In this document: positions 49,710 through 59,100 of the stretch, in pieces
Layout of the letters: every line of letters starts with the position of its first letter
How positions within the stretch are numbered: the stretch's first letter is position 1
Assembly: GCA_964552675.1 (NCBI GenBank)
Contig: CAZKHJ010000002.1
Span: forward strand, 62,001-126,000
From: Sulfurimicrobium sp964552675
GTDB taxonomy: Bacteria; Pseudomonadota; Gammaproteobacteria; Burkholderiales; Sulfuricellaceae
Length of the DNA stretch: 64,000 nucleotides
Direction: 5' to 3'
The notes under the pieces: model-generated
The model's input: the letters and a program-made list of their open reading frames with translations, nothing else
Databases searched by the model: none
What the model was told of the DNA's origin: nothing
Position numbers and translations under genes: made by a program

Positions 49710-50930
49710 ATGTCCGGTTACAAATTCGAAGCCCTCGATCCCACCGGGCGCCTGAAAAAAGGCGTGCTGGAGGCCGACAGCGAACGCCAGGCACGCCAAT
49801 CACTGCGCGAACAGAACATGGTCGCGTTGCAGATACAGGCCCTGCTTGAAAGCGATGGCGACACAGCACAGAAAAAAGTAACCGGCTGGCGCCGTGGCCT
49901 GTCCTCTTCCCAGCTTTCCCTGCTCACGCGCCAGCTGGCAAACCTGATCGGCGCGGGCCTGACCATCGAGGAAACCCTCAATGCCCTGATTGAACAGGCC
50001 GAAAACGAGCGCTCGCGCCAGATCCTGGCAGGCATCCGTGGCCAGGTACTGGCTGGCCAGCCGCTATCGCGCGCCATGCAGGATCATCCGCACATCTTTC
50101 CTCCCATTTATCTTGCCCTGGTGCGTGCCGGCGAGGAGTCGGGACAGCTCAACCAGGTCTTGCAGCGCCTTGCCGATCATATCGAGGAGCGCCACGCCAT
50201 GCGCCAGAAAATCATCCTGGCCTTTCTCTACCCGGCGGTAATCACCGTGGTGGCCCTGCTGGTAGTCGGCGGATTGCTGACCTATGTCGTGCCGCAGGTG
50301 GTCGCGGTTTTCCGCGACAGCCATCAAACCCTGCCCTGGCTGACCCGCGCCCTGATCGCCCTGAGCGACTTTTTGCGCGCCACCGGGATATTCTGGCTGA
50401 TGGCGCTGGTTGTCGCCGCAGGAGCGGCGCGCCGGGCACTGCGCAATGAGGCGATCAAATTCCGCTTTCACCGCTTCCTGCTGAATCTGCCGCTGACCGG
50501 GCGCTTCATGCGCGATGCCGATGCGGCCCGCCTGGCCGGCACCCTGGCAATCCTGGCCAACAGTGGCGTGCCCCTGCTCGCCGCCCTGCAGGCTGGGGCG
50601 GGCGTGGTATCCAGCCTGCCGCTACGCCATGTGGTGGAGGAGGCGGCAAAGGCGGTGCGCGAAGGCGTGTCACTCAGCCGCGCGCTCAGCCAAGCCAGGC
50701 TGTTTCCGCCCGCCATGATCCACCTCATCGCCAGCGGCGAAGCCAGCGGCAAACTGGGGCAGATGCTCGACCAGTCCGCCAGGCAGCAGGGCCAGGTGAT
50801 GGCACAGCGCCTCGCGATGCTCACCGGCCTGCTGGAACCCCTGCTGATTCTGGCCATGGGCGGAGTTGTGCTGGTGATCGTGCTGGCCATCCTGCTGCCG
50901 GTATTTGAAATGAATCAGTTGATAAAGTGA
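49710..50930 (+). CDS. gspF: Type II secretion inner-membrane platform protein GspF
   Basis: 406 residues with two T2SSF domains (about 70-195 and 275-398) and three membrane helices (about 172-195, 220-245, 378-400). The opening MSGYKFEALDPTGRLKKGVLEAD is canonical. It anchors the secretion ATPase to the membrane. First gene of gspF-G-H-I-J-K-L-M. gspC, gspD and gspE are not present in the window, so the system is split between loci. Upstream 172 bp contain no clear regulatory motif. Confidence 0.96.
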   Translation: MSGYKFEALDPTGRLKKGVLEADSERQARQSLREQNMVALQIQALLESDGDTAQKKVTGWRRGLSSSQLSLLTRQLANLIGAGLTIEETLNALIEQAENERSRQILAGIRGQVLAGQPLSRAMQDHPHIFPPIYLALVRAGEESGQLNQVLQRLADHIEERHAMRQKIILAFLYPAVITVVALLVVGGLLTYVVPQVVAVFRDSHQTLPWLTRALIALSDFLRATGIFWLMALVVAAGAARRALRNEAIKFRFHRFLLNLPLTGRFMRDADAARLAGTLAILANSGVPLLAALQAGAGVVSSLPLRHVVEEAAKAVREGVSLSRALSQARLFPPAMIHLIASGEASGKLGQMLDQSARQQGQVMAQRLAMLTGLLEPLLILAMGGVVLVIVLAILLPVFEMNQLIK

Positions 50931-50940
50931 AAGGCGAAAC

Positions 50941-51387
50941 GTGAAGCGTGCAATGCAATCTGCAAATGGAAAATCATCCGGATTTACCCTGATCGAAATC
51001 ATGGTGGTAATCGTCATCCTCGGCATCCTGGCCGCACTGGTCGTCCCCAAGGTCATGAGCCGCCCGGATGAGGCGCGCATCGTCGCCGCCAAGCAGGACA
51101 TCGCCGCGCTGATGCAGGCGCTCAAGCTGTATCGCCTCGACAACCGCACCTATCCCAGCACCGATCAGGGCCTCCCGGCGCTGGTGCAAAAACCTGCCAC
51201 CGCCCCCATTCCGCCCAACTGGAAAGCAGGCGGCTATCTCGAACGCCTGCCCAAAGATCCGTGGGGACAGGATTATCAGTATCTGAAACCCGGCGCACGC
51301 GGGGAAATCGACGTATTCAGCTACGGAGCGGATGGCGCGCCCGGTGGTGAAGGCAACGATGCCGACATCGGATCGTGGATGCTGTGA
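50941..51387 (+). CDS. gspG: Type II secretion major pseudopilin GspG
   Basis: 148 residues. Prepilin leader with cleavage SG|FTLIEIMVV. The calcium-binding C-terminal region is characteristic: YPSTDQGLPALVQKP, LPKDPWGQDYQY, GADGAPGGEGNDADIGSW. A GTG at 50941 with AAGG six bases upstream is the likely start; an ATG four codons later is an alternative. The stop is followed immediately by the 140-bp inverted-repeat element. Confidence 0.96.
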   Translation: MKRAMQSANGKSSGFTLIEIMVVIVILGILAALVVPKVMSRPDEARIVAAKQDIAALMQALKLYRLDNRTYPSTDQGLPALVQKPATAPIPPNWKAGGYLERLPKDPWGQDYQYLKPGARGEIDVFSYGADGAPGGEGNDADIGSWML

Positions 51388-51388
51388 G

Positions 51389-51528
51389 AGTTTGTGAAAA
51401 ATTCTGCTGCGCTTGACATCCCGGGATTGCGCGGAGCTCGCAATCCTCATGCATTTCAATACATTCCGGTTGCTGCGCGTCGGGCGCCCCCGGCCTGTCT
51501 GCGCTCGCGACGAATTTTTTCACTAACT
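51389..51528. mobile_element. 140-bp inverted-repeat element (MITE/REP-like) between gspG and gspH
   Basis: Terminal inverted repeats AGTTTGTGAAAAATTC (51389-51404) and GAATTTTTTCACTAACT (51512-51528) match at 16 of 17 positions. Inside are a hairpin GGATTGCG (51424-51431)/CGCAATCC (51439-51446) and GC-rich dyads. It fills exactly the gap between the gspG stop and the conserved part of gspH, and the remaining gspH sequence directly after it reads CTG-ACC-CCT. No transposase is encoded. Non-autonomous mobility is inferred from structure only. Confidence 0.6.
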
Positions 51529-52020
51529 CTGACCCCTCGCAGGCAAGCCACCGGCTTCACCCTGGTCGAAGTGCTGGTGGTGCTGGTCATCCTGAGCGTG
51601 GCGCTTGCCATGATAGGCGTGAATTTCGCACCCGATCCGCGTCAAGGCCTCGACACCGAAGCCCGCCGCCTGGTCCTGTTGCTGCAACAGGCGCGCGATG
51701 AGGCCATGAGTACCGGCAGCAGCATTGCTTTCAGCGCCGGGCCCCGGCAATACCGTTTCTGGCAACGCCAGGCAGGATCAGATGGGAACGCCGGGCAATG
51801 GCAAGCGCATCCGGACAGCGAGCTGTTCCGCCCGCGCAGCCTGCCCGAGGGCATCTCGGTCAGCGAGATGCGCGTAAACCGGCAGCCAGCCGAAGGCGAG
51901 GCGCAAAAAATCATTTTCACCCCATCCGGCATGATGCTGCCCTTTCGTCTGGTACTGGCTTCAGGCGCCCACCGCCTCGCCATCACAGGCAACGGGACAG
52001 GGGAAATCCGTGCGGAATAA
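51394..52020 (+). CDS. gspH: Type II secretion minor pseudopilin GspH with displaced start
   Basis: 208 residues if read from GTG 51394, the only canonical in-frame start near the gspG stop. The prepilin motif TG|FTLVEVLVVLVIL begins at residue 54, far beyond the usual 6-20-residue leader. The first 45 codons lie inside the inverted-repeat element. Directly after the element, CTG at 51529 would give an ideal leader (x-TPRRQATG|FTLVE), suggesting the original ATG was altered by insertion. The mature part has normal GspH length and the conserved C-terminal strand ending LAITGNGTGEIRAE. It overlaps gspI by 11 bases. Confidence 0.88.
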   Translation: MKNSAALDIPGLRGARNPHAFQYIPVAARRAPPACLRSRRIFSLTLTPRRQATGFTLVEVLVVLVILSVALAMIGVNFAPDPRQGLDTEARRLVLLLQQARDEAMSTGSSIAFSAGPRQYRFWQRQAGSDGNAGQWQAHPDSELFRPRSLPEGISVSEMRVNRQPAEGEAQKIIFTPSGMMLPFRLVLASGAHRLAITGNGTGEIRAE

Positions 52021-52396
52021 TGGCCTGAGGGGCTTCACCCTGATCGAAATCCTGGTGGCACTGGCCATCCTGGCCATCGCTCTGGCAGCTGCCGCACGCG
52101 CTTCGGGCATGTCCATCAGCAGTAGCGACCGTCTGCGGCAACACCTGCTGGCCAGCTGGGTGGCACAAAACCGCCTGGCAGAGCACACCGCCCGCCACGA
52201 CTGGCCAGATGTTGGCATCCGATCAGGAGAAACCGAGCAGGGCAATGAACCGCTGCGCTGGGAAGAGCACGTCAGCGCCACCCCCAATACCCGCTTTCGC
52301 CGTGTCGAGATCACAGTTTATCCCGCTGCCGAACCCGGCCATGCAGCAGCACGGCTGGCAGGCTATCTCGCAGACCCGCAGGGAGCAGGCAAGTGA
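52010..52396 (+). CDS. gspI: Type II secretion minor pseudopilin GspI
   Basis: 128 residues. Short leader RG|FTLIEILVALAILAIAL, GTG start with AGGGG upstream. The WVAQNRLAEHTAR segment is typical of GspI. It overlaps gspH by 11 bases and gspJ by GTGA. Nucleates the pseudopilus tip with J and K. Confidence 0.94.
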   Translation: MRNNGLRGFTLIEILVALAILAIALAAAARASGMSISSSDRLRQHLLASWVAQNRLAEHTARHDWPDVGIRSGETEQGNEPLRWEEHVSATPNTRFRRVEITVYPAAEPGHAAARLAGYLADPQGAGK

Positions 52397-53001
52397 GAGG
52401 CAGGCCATACGGCTTTACCCTGATCGAAATACTGGTCGCGCTGGCGATCTTTGCCATCATGGCACTGGCTGCCTACCGGGGTTTGTCCACCCTGCTCGAT
52501 GCCCGCCAGCGCATCGAGCAGGAGAACAGCAAATGGCGCGGCGTAGCACTGTTTTTTACGCGCCTGGAGAATGACCTGGAAGCCACCCTGGCTCGCCCTG
52601 TCCGTAGCGCTTCCGATCTCGTCCTTCCCGCCCTGGCAGGCAGCACTGCAATTCATGGCGAGAATGACGCCCAGCTTGCCTTTACCCGCGCCGGCCATGC
52701 CGGGCATAATGGCAAACTCTCCGCTCCGCAGCGCGTGGGCTACCGCCTGCGCGGAGAAACACTGGAATTGCTGTCATGGCCCGTACTGGACCAGGCGCCG
52801 CGCAGCCGGCCGGATATCAGCACGGGCCTGGCAGGCGTCACGCAGTTCGTCTTGCGCTATCTCGACCAGGCTGGAAACTGGCAAACACAATGGCCATTGC
52901 CGGGCCAGGCCGAGCAGAACCCGGGCTTGCCTGCCGCAGTGGAAGCCCGGCTCACCTTGCGCTCGGGCGAAACCCTCATCCGGGTATTCGCGCTCCCATG
53001 A
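52393..53001 (+). CDS. gspJ: Type II secretion minor pseudopilin GspJ
   Basis: 202 residues. Leader YG|FTLIEILVALAIFAIMAL after a GTG start in a GTGA overlap. Conserved RLENDLEATLARPVR and QLAFTRAG. Tip complex member with GspI and GspK. Its stop overlaps the gspK ATG. Confidence 0.94.
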   Translation: MRGRPYGFTLIEILVALAIFAIMALAAYRGLSTLLDARQRIEQENSKWRGVALFFTRLENDLEATLARPVRSASDLVLPALAGSTAIHGENDAQLAFTRAGHAGHNGKLSAPQRVGYRLRGETLELLSWPVLDQAPRSRPDISTGLAGVTQFVLRYLDQAGNWQTQWPLPGQAEQNPGLPAAVEARLTLRSGETLIRVFALP

Positions 53002-53912
53002 AAAAAAAGGAATACGGCGCTGCCGTGATCACCGCCATACTGGTCGTGGCACTGGCCGCCACCACGGCCTCGTTCATGATGTGGCAGAATCACTTGTGGC
53101 TGCGCCAGGTGGAAAATCTCGATGCCCAGTCCCAGGCGCGCTGGACCTCGCGCGCGGCCATCAACTGGGGCCGCGCCGTGCTGGAAGAGGACAAGCGCGA
53201 AGTTGACCACAGCGGTGAGCAATGGGCCGCCCTGCCACCGCCGTTCGAGGCGGAAGGAGGCGAGGTCACCGGGGTAATCCGCGACGCCCAGGGACTGTTC
53301 AATCTCAACAATCTGGTGCGCAATGGCAAAGTCAGCCAGGGTGATGTGGTCATACTATCGCGCCTGATGATCCTGCTGGACATCAATCCGAACCTGATCA
53401 ACGCGCTGGTGGACTGGCTGGATGCGGACAGCGAGACAAGCCAGCCCGGGGGCGCCGAGGATATGCAATATCTGGCACTCGACCCGCCCTACCGCGCCGC
53501 CAACCGGGCATTGAATGAGGTCAGCGAGTTAAACCGGATTCAGGGTTTCAGCCAAGCCAGCGTGGAGCGGCTGAAACCGTTTGTAACAGCACTGCCGGAG
53601 CCGACCACCATCAACGTCAACACCGCACCAGCGGAAGTTCTGAGCGCCCTGTGTGCTGGCCTGCAGCTGGCAGACGCAAAAACGCTGGTGGAACAGCGTG
53701 CCAAGGTGCATTTCAAGAATCAGGCCGAATTCCGCAAACACCTGGCAGAGGGTATCCAGTTGCGCGATGAGGATTACAATATCAACAGCCATTATTTCAC
53801 CGCCACCACGCGAACACGCCAGAATCGGGTTCAAACAGCCTACCAGGCGCTGTTGGAACGCTCTGCCGAAGGCAAGACAAAAATTGTGTGGCTAAAACAG
53901 ATCGAGGAATGA
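52998..53912 (+). CDS. gspK: Type II secretion minor pseudopilin GspK
   Basis: 304 residues. N-terminal prepilin-like helix (YGAAVITAILVVALAATTA) with cleavage after Gly 7. GspK lacks the +5 Glu typical of other pseudopilins, as here. Alpha-domain and SAM-like domain (about 105-225), DAQGLFNLNNLV and TINVNTAPAEVLSAL are family marks. The ATG overlaps the gspJ stop. Confidence 0.94.
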   Translation: MKKKEYGAAVITAILVVALAATTASFMMWQNHLWLRQVENLDAQSQARWTSRAAINWGRAVLEEDKREVDHSGEQWAALPPPFEAEGGEVTGVIRDAQGLFNLNNLVRNGKVSQGDVVILSRLMILLDINPNLINALVDWLDADSETSQPGGAEDMQYLALDPPYRAANRALNEVSELNRIQGFSQASVERLKPFVTALPEPTTINVNTAPAEVLSALCAGLQLADAKTLVEQRAKVHFKNQAEFRKHLAEGIQLRDEDYNINSHYFTATTRTRQNRVQTAYQALLERSAEGKTKIVWLKQIEE

Positions 53913-55138
53913 TGTCACAACAACTGGAACTTTACATCCCGCAACAATGGCCTTCCGACCAGGCGGATGAGGCTGCCGCCGATACCAGCTTTAGCTGGCT
54001 GCTGCGCGGCAGACAGGGCGAGATTCTCCGCTGCGGGGAGGGAACGCTTGCCGCACTGCCTGCCGCCGACTCCTGCCGCCTGGTCGTGCCCGCCAGCCGC
54101 GTGCTGCTGAGCCAGGTACGCCCGCCGGCGCAGAACCGCAAGAAGTTCATGCAGGCCCTGCCCTATGCGGTGGAAGACCGCATCATGGCCGATCCGGAAA
54201 GCGTGCATGTGGCGGCTGGCCCGATACTGGGAAATGGCGATATGCCAGTGGCCATCGTGGAGCGTGGCTGGCTGCAAAAAACCCTCGATCTCCTGAAACA
54301 GGCCGGTATCAAACCCGTAACAGTGGAAACCGAAGCCCTGCTGATACCATGGCAGGCAGGCATCTGGACTCTAACCTGGCACGGCAACGGCGGCACCCTG
54401 CGTCAGGGCCAGTATAGCGGGCTGACACTGGATGGTGGCGATGCCTTTCAACCCCCGCCCGGACTGCGCCTGGCACTGGAAGAAGCCACCAGCCCCCCCA
54501 GCTCGATACAGATTCATTGCAAGGATGCGGCGGCACCCGACATCACGACCTGGTCAAGTAGTCTGGGCGTACCTGTCACGCTCGCAAACGAACAGAAACA
54601 GCATGCGTCGGAGCAGCAGGGCATCAACCTGTTGCAAGGCAAGTTCGCACCTGGAGGCACCCGCCCGGACTGGCTGCCACAGCTACGCCCTGCCATCATC
54701 CTGATCGCCGTGCTGACAGGCATTCAGTTCACCTTCTCCCTGCTCGACTGGGCCATGCTTAAACATGAAAAACGCCAGCTCACCATCAGCATGGAACAAA
54801 GCTTCCGCAGCGCCTTCCCCGATGCCAAGGTAATCGTGGACGCACCACTGCAAATGAACCGCAACCTGGCGGAACTGCGCCATGCCGCAGGCCAGCCCGA
54901 CCAGAACGACTTCCTGCCGCTGATGGCCAGCATTGCACCCCTGCTGGGCCAGCACAGCAAACTCCGCCACCTGGAATATCAGCAGGGCACATTGAATCTC
55001 CGCCTCACGCTGCCCGACAGCAATGCCGTCGATACACTGCGCACCCGCCTGGCCACCATTCCGCTGGCACGGCTTGAAAGCGGCAACACCGGCCCGGACG
55101 GCGTGGAAATCCAACTGAACATGGGTACGCAAAAATGA
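53912..55138 (+). CDS. gspL: Type II secretion protein GspL
   Basis: 408 residues. Cytoplasmic actin-like domain (about 1-255) that contacts the GspE ATPase, one membrane helix (about 256-278, PAIILIAVLTGIQFTFSLL) and a periplasmic ferredoxin-like domain. Two adjacent ATGs exist (53909 and 53912); the second leaves four bases after the GAGG site and is preferred. It overlaps the gspM ATG. Confidence 0.92.
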   Translation: MSQQLELYIPQQWPSDQADEAAADTSFSWLLRGRQGEILRCGEGTLAALPAADSCRLVVPASRVLLSQVRPPAQNRKKFMQALPYAVEDRIMADPESVHVAAGPILGNGDMPVAIVERGWLQKTLDLLKQAGIKPVTVETEALLIPWQAGIWTLTWHGNGGTLRQGQYSGLTLDGGDAFQPPPGLRLALEEATSPPSSIQIHCKDAAAPDITTWSSSLGVPVTLANEQKQHASEQQGINLLQGKFAPGGTRPDWLPQLRPAIILIAVLTGIQFTFSLLDWAMLKHEKRQLTISMEQSFRSAFPDAKVIVDAPLQMNRNLAELRHAAGQPDQNDFLPLMASIAPLLGQHSKLRHLEYQQGTLNLRLTLPDSNAVDTLRTRLATIPLARLESGNTGPDGVEIQLNMGTQK

Positions 55139-55635
55139 AGAAAATCGGGCAAACACGCTGGCAGCAACTCTCCCTTCGCGAACGCCGCGTGATTTCATGG
55201 GGGGGAAGCGGGCTGCTGGCCGCGTTGCTGTATGCCTACCTGTGGCAACCGCTCAACGACGAGCGGATCAGGTTAAGGGACAACCTGCCGCAACTGCGCA
55301 CAAACGCATCAGTGATGGCTTTGCAAGCCCAGGAAACCCTACGCCTGCGTCAAAACGCCAATGCGCCCATCAGCCGCACCTCACTACAAGCGGCAATTCA
55401 GAAAATCGCTATCGAAACCGGTGTGGATAGCCCAAGCCTGCAGATTACCCTGCTCAACGAAAACCGCGCCAACATCAACATCCCAAAGATCACTTTCGAT
55501 AGCTGGGTAGAGTTGACTGCACGCATGCAGAGCGAAAAACATATTCGCATCGAATCCTGTAGCATTGAGGCTTTGACGGAGGGTGGAATGGTCCGTGTGC
55601 AGGCAGTAGCGGAAACAAAAGTGTCCGCCAACTGA
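55135..55635 (+). CDS. gspM: Type II secretion protein GspM
   Basis: 166 residues. Short cytoplasmic part, one membrane helix (about 20-38, VISWGGSGLLAALLYAYLW), periplasmic coiled stretch and ferredoxin-like domain. SLRERRVI before the helix is typical of GspM. Overlaps gspL (ATGA). No gspN follows; the gene is convergent with the pilE-like gene 31 bp away, with no clear terminator between them. Confidence 0.92.
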   Translation: MKKIGQTRWQQLSLRERRVISWGGSGLLAALLYAYLWQPLNDERIRLRDNLPQLRTNASVMALQAQETLRLRQNANAPISRTSLQAAIQKIAIETGVDSPSLQITLLNENRANINIPKITFDSWVELTARMQSEKHIRIESCSIEALTEGGMVRVQAVAETKVSAN

Positions 55636-55666
55636 AGCCAAAGGGCCGTGCGAAACGGGGCAAACC

Positions 55667-56086
55667 TTACCAGCACTGCCCCGTCCCACTAGCGGACTTA
55701 ACCCCTGTATTGGTGATACTCAAGGTGCCACACGCATCTGAGGCTTGAGAATTTTTTGGAGCTGCGCTCAGGGTAAAGCTTTGCGCAGCAGATGCCGCGA
55801 TTGTCAGGTCATAGTACTTAGCTGTTCCATCCTTGGGGGTCTCAGTAAAAGGCAGCACCACCGCAGCACCCCCACTATCCTTGTCATAGCGGTTCGACAA
55901 GGTATAGTTTCGCTCCATGAACTGCACCAGTTCAAGCAACCCGGCTCGCGCATCTGCCCGCCGGGATTTTCGTATGCTATCCAGGTAAGACGGATAGGCA
56001 ATCGCTCCAAGGATACCAACCACAGCCACCACGATCATGAGTTCGATCAGTGTAAAGCCCTTGTCTTTTTGAGTTGCTCGCATCAT
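55667..56086 (-). CDS. pilE: Type IV pilus (minor) pilin PilE
   Basis: 139 residues. Leader KG|FTLIELMIVVAVVGILGAIAYPSY, alphaN-helix and a C-terminal disulphide loop (DACGTLSI ... GQCW). Several in-frame ATGs occur. The one at 56086 is chosen because AAGGA lies six bases upstream, whereas it abuts the ATG at 56092. Last gene of the fimT-pilV-pilW-pilX-pilY1-pilE cluster, the position of PilE in Pseudomonas. Confidence 0.93.
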   Translation of the reverse strand: MMRATQKDKGFTLIELMIVVAVVGILGAIAYPSYLDSIRKSRRADARAGLLELVQFMERNYTLSNRYDKDSGGAAVVLPFTETPKDGTAKYYDLTIAASAAQSFTLSAAPKNSQASDACGTLSITNTGVKSASGTGQCW

Positions 56087-56150
56087 TCGCATTCCTTACA
56101 AAACAACCAGAACCATACCAAGAGAAGACCAATCCTACTAACTATATGAT

Positions 56151-59100
56151 TTACTGAATAATTTCACGCCAGCTAATGCGCCCAACCCTGCTCGGATCGA
56201 CGCTCTCGGGTGTTTTAATCACACTGCCGGTTGAACTACTCGCATACTTGAATTCCTTCTTGGGATCATCCTTGCTTTTCACAACGGTAGGCGTAGTGAT
56301 AATGCCGCCTGCTCCCGGTTTTATTCCGCTCACCGCGACCTGAGCTGTGCCGTAGGTAACAAGATCGTTCGAGTCAAATTTGCCTCTCCCAGTCACATCG
56401 AATGGCGATGTGCTCAAACGGTTTCCAGTCAACGCATCCATTTCCATTAACCATGAATTGCCCCCTGCTAGACAAGGGGTAGATGACGGGATTAGTGTGG
56501 GAAAAACGATCCGGTTGTTACGCACTAATGGGTTATAAGCGATCCGTTCACCCGGAGCAGTTGAGGGAACAGGTGCGGGCAAATCCATGTACCAGCCAAG
56601 TTTTGTCGTCCAGTCGCTAGATGTATTGAAATTCGAGCTGGTTATTCGATAGTCATTGGTCTGCAAGGCTCCAGCTGTCTGGGTAATTGTTCGGGTATCG
56701 AGCACAGTCTGCTGCACAAGCTGGCTGCGGCCTGTCACAGTCGTGGAGCCATCCTTGTCCCAAACGCCGTAGAAGCTTTGTGTGCTGTTAGTTGTTGTAT
56801 CTGAGTTTTCCAGATATTTACCCGTTCCAAACAAGACCACTGCCCCACCCTTATCGTGTTGAATCACCTGGGGAGCGGTGGTGATCGGCTGCAGATTGTT
56901 GCTGCTATCCTTCGCGACAAATAGCGGTGTGCCGCTAAATGCAACATTCCATGATGACGGGGTGGATGATGTCACATCGAATTTCCACAGATTGCCCTTC
57001 AAATCTCCGGCATAAATAAAGTCCACTACCCCATCATCATCAATATCGAACGGCACTGGGGTAGAGAGGCCGTTATCTAAACCAACTGGCGCGTCAGCCA
57101 CTAGCTTGATGTAGTCGGTTCCAAGTGTCCAAGCAGTACCCGTGTGATCGAGGAAAAATATGAACAACGCAGCCTTGCCGTTATCGCTGTTATAGCCATT
57201 GTTCACGATCAGCGCCCACTTGCCGTTGTACATCCTCCTGATCTGTTGCGAAATACCTTTGAAGGGAGGATAAGTCGGCTGGACATGGGTATAGCCCAGA
57301 TCACCGTCATTGCTGTTATTGAATTCCCACATCACGATGCTGGCAGCGTTGCTCTCTGAGAAAGTGGAGGGATCCGTTACATCCAGCGCGTAAAAAGCGC
57401 GTCCGCCCCAGTTCAATCCACCAACCAACACCGTTTTCCACGTCGTTCCAATTTGAACATCGTTTACCATCGGCGTGCCATCGACAAAATACTTGTGGCT
57501 ATAGCTTTGACCAGTGAGCTTGCTCAAATTTGAATAGACCACACTTGGCACATAGGCGATTTTCTCTTCTCCAGTACCAGCATCAAATCCGTGCAGCATA
57601 CCGTCATTTGCGCCTGCGTAGATCATTGGAGAACGATTCAGGTTAGTGACTCTGAACTGCTGGTAATCAGCCCCGCCCCAACCTGCTTCTGGTACCCCCA
57701 CATAAACGGGGCTGGAATTAACAATATCACCCAGTTTGCTGATGGGGCGTGGCCTGAAATTGGTTGCGGACTTGCCTTCGTTGCTTGCGTCACCACGCAA
57801 ATAATCCACACGCTGGCTGCCCTTGCCATCCACTGCACCACTTTCGTTCATGTTGAGAAAATCTTTCTGGGTAGTAACAGTTTGCGCTGAGATTGCGCTC
57901 CAGGTAAACGGAATCCCGGTGTTCGTTCCAAGTCCATAGGTGAGGATCCTTCGAGCGCTGCTTGCCTGTCCATTGATTACCTGGCCAGAATCCCATATTT
58001 CCGGTTCGATCACATCACCGGTTGTTGGATCCAAACCAAGGGCCCGTACCTGTCCACTCCAGTCGTTGGAGTTAAAGCGTGCCTGATAGATGCGGCTACC
58101 GGTCTGAAGTGAGGTGGAGTTGGTTGCCACCGAGGAAGCCGACGTCTCGTTCAGCATGGCAATAAATGCCTGATCCAGTGCGCTCTCCAGATAATTCGGG
58201 TTGGACACCAGGAAAAAATTGTCTGGAAGACCGTCGCAAGCAGTTGACGTGCAACCGGTCGTGGACCCATCCGCATTCCTGACATCCCATTCGGTCTGCA
58301 AATTGGGCTGGTTGTTATTGTCCTTATCTTTGAAGCCACCGTACTTGGCGGCATAGTAAAGGGGGTCTTTCAGTACGGTGTCCGTCGTTGTCGATGCTGT
58401 CGTGTAGGTTGCGGTCGTCGCTCCATCACCATAGGTGCAACTGCTGCAAGCGCCACTGGCAATGTGAGTCAGATCCCCCGTTATGGTCGGCGCATTGGGA
58501 TCGGGGAAAGTAAAACTATTGATCCCCGAGTGGAAATGTGGGCCATCCTTGGTAGTACCGCTGATGGCGTAGCCGAAACCAAATTTGAAATTAGTTGACT
58601 GAGCCACCACATCGGTTGTCACCGCAATATTGCTGCCGCTAATCTGATATTTCAGGCGCCCCCACATATCCTGGTCATAATCGCCGCCCTGCTCACTATC
58701 TTCTACGTTGACATAGAACCCCCCGCTACCTGCGGCACTGCACACACCCGCACTCACTTTGGTGATATTTGCCACGGTAGTGGCATCCGCACCAAGGGGA
58801 ATCTGGCAAACGATTTTGAAATCGACCAAGGTGCCACTCCCAAAGCCAGTGCCAACACATGAACCCCCGCCTGCGGAGCAGTCGAGCCGTCCCTGGGGCA
58901 TGATAACCACTTTCTTCCCATTAACGGTTATTGGGACTTTAGGCGTATTGGTTGCCAAGGCAATCCCGTAAGTGCTTACCTTGAGCGATTTTGTATCACT
59001 GCTCGGGACGGTCAAATCGGTTCTAATCCGGTTGGTATGAGCGAAGTAAGCCACACCGCTCATCAAGTAGGAGCCTTCCGTTCCGGCGCCCTCAGGACAA

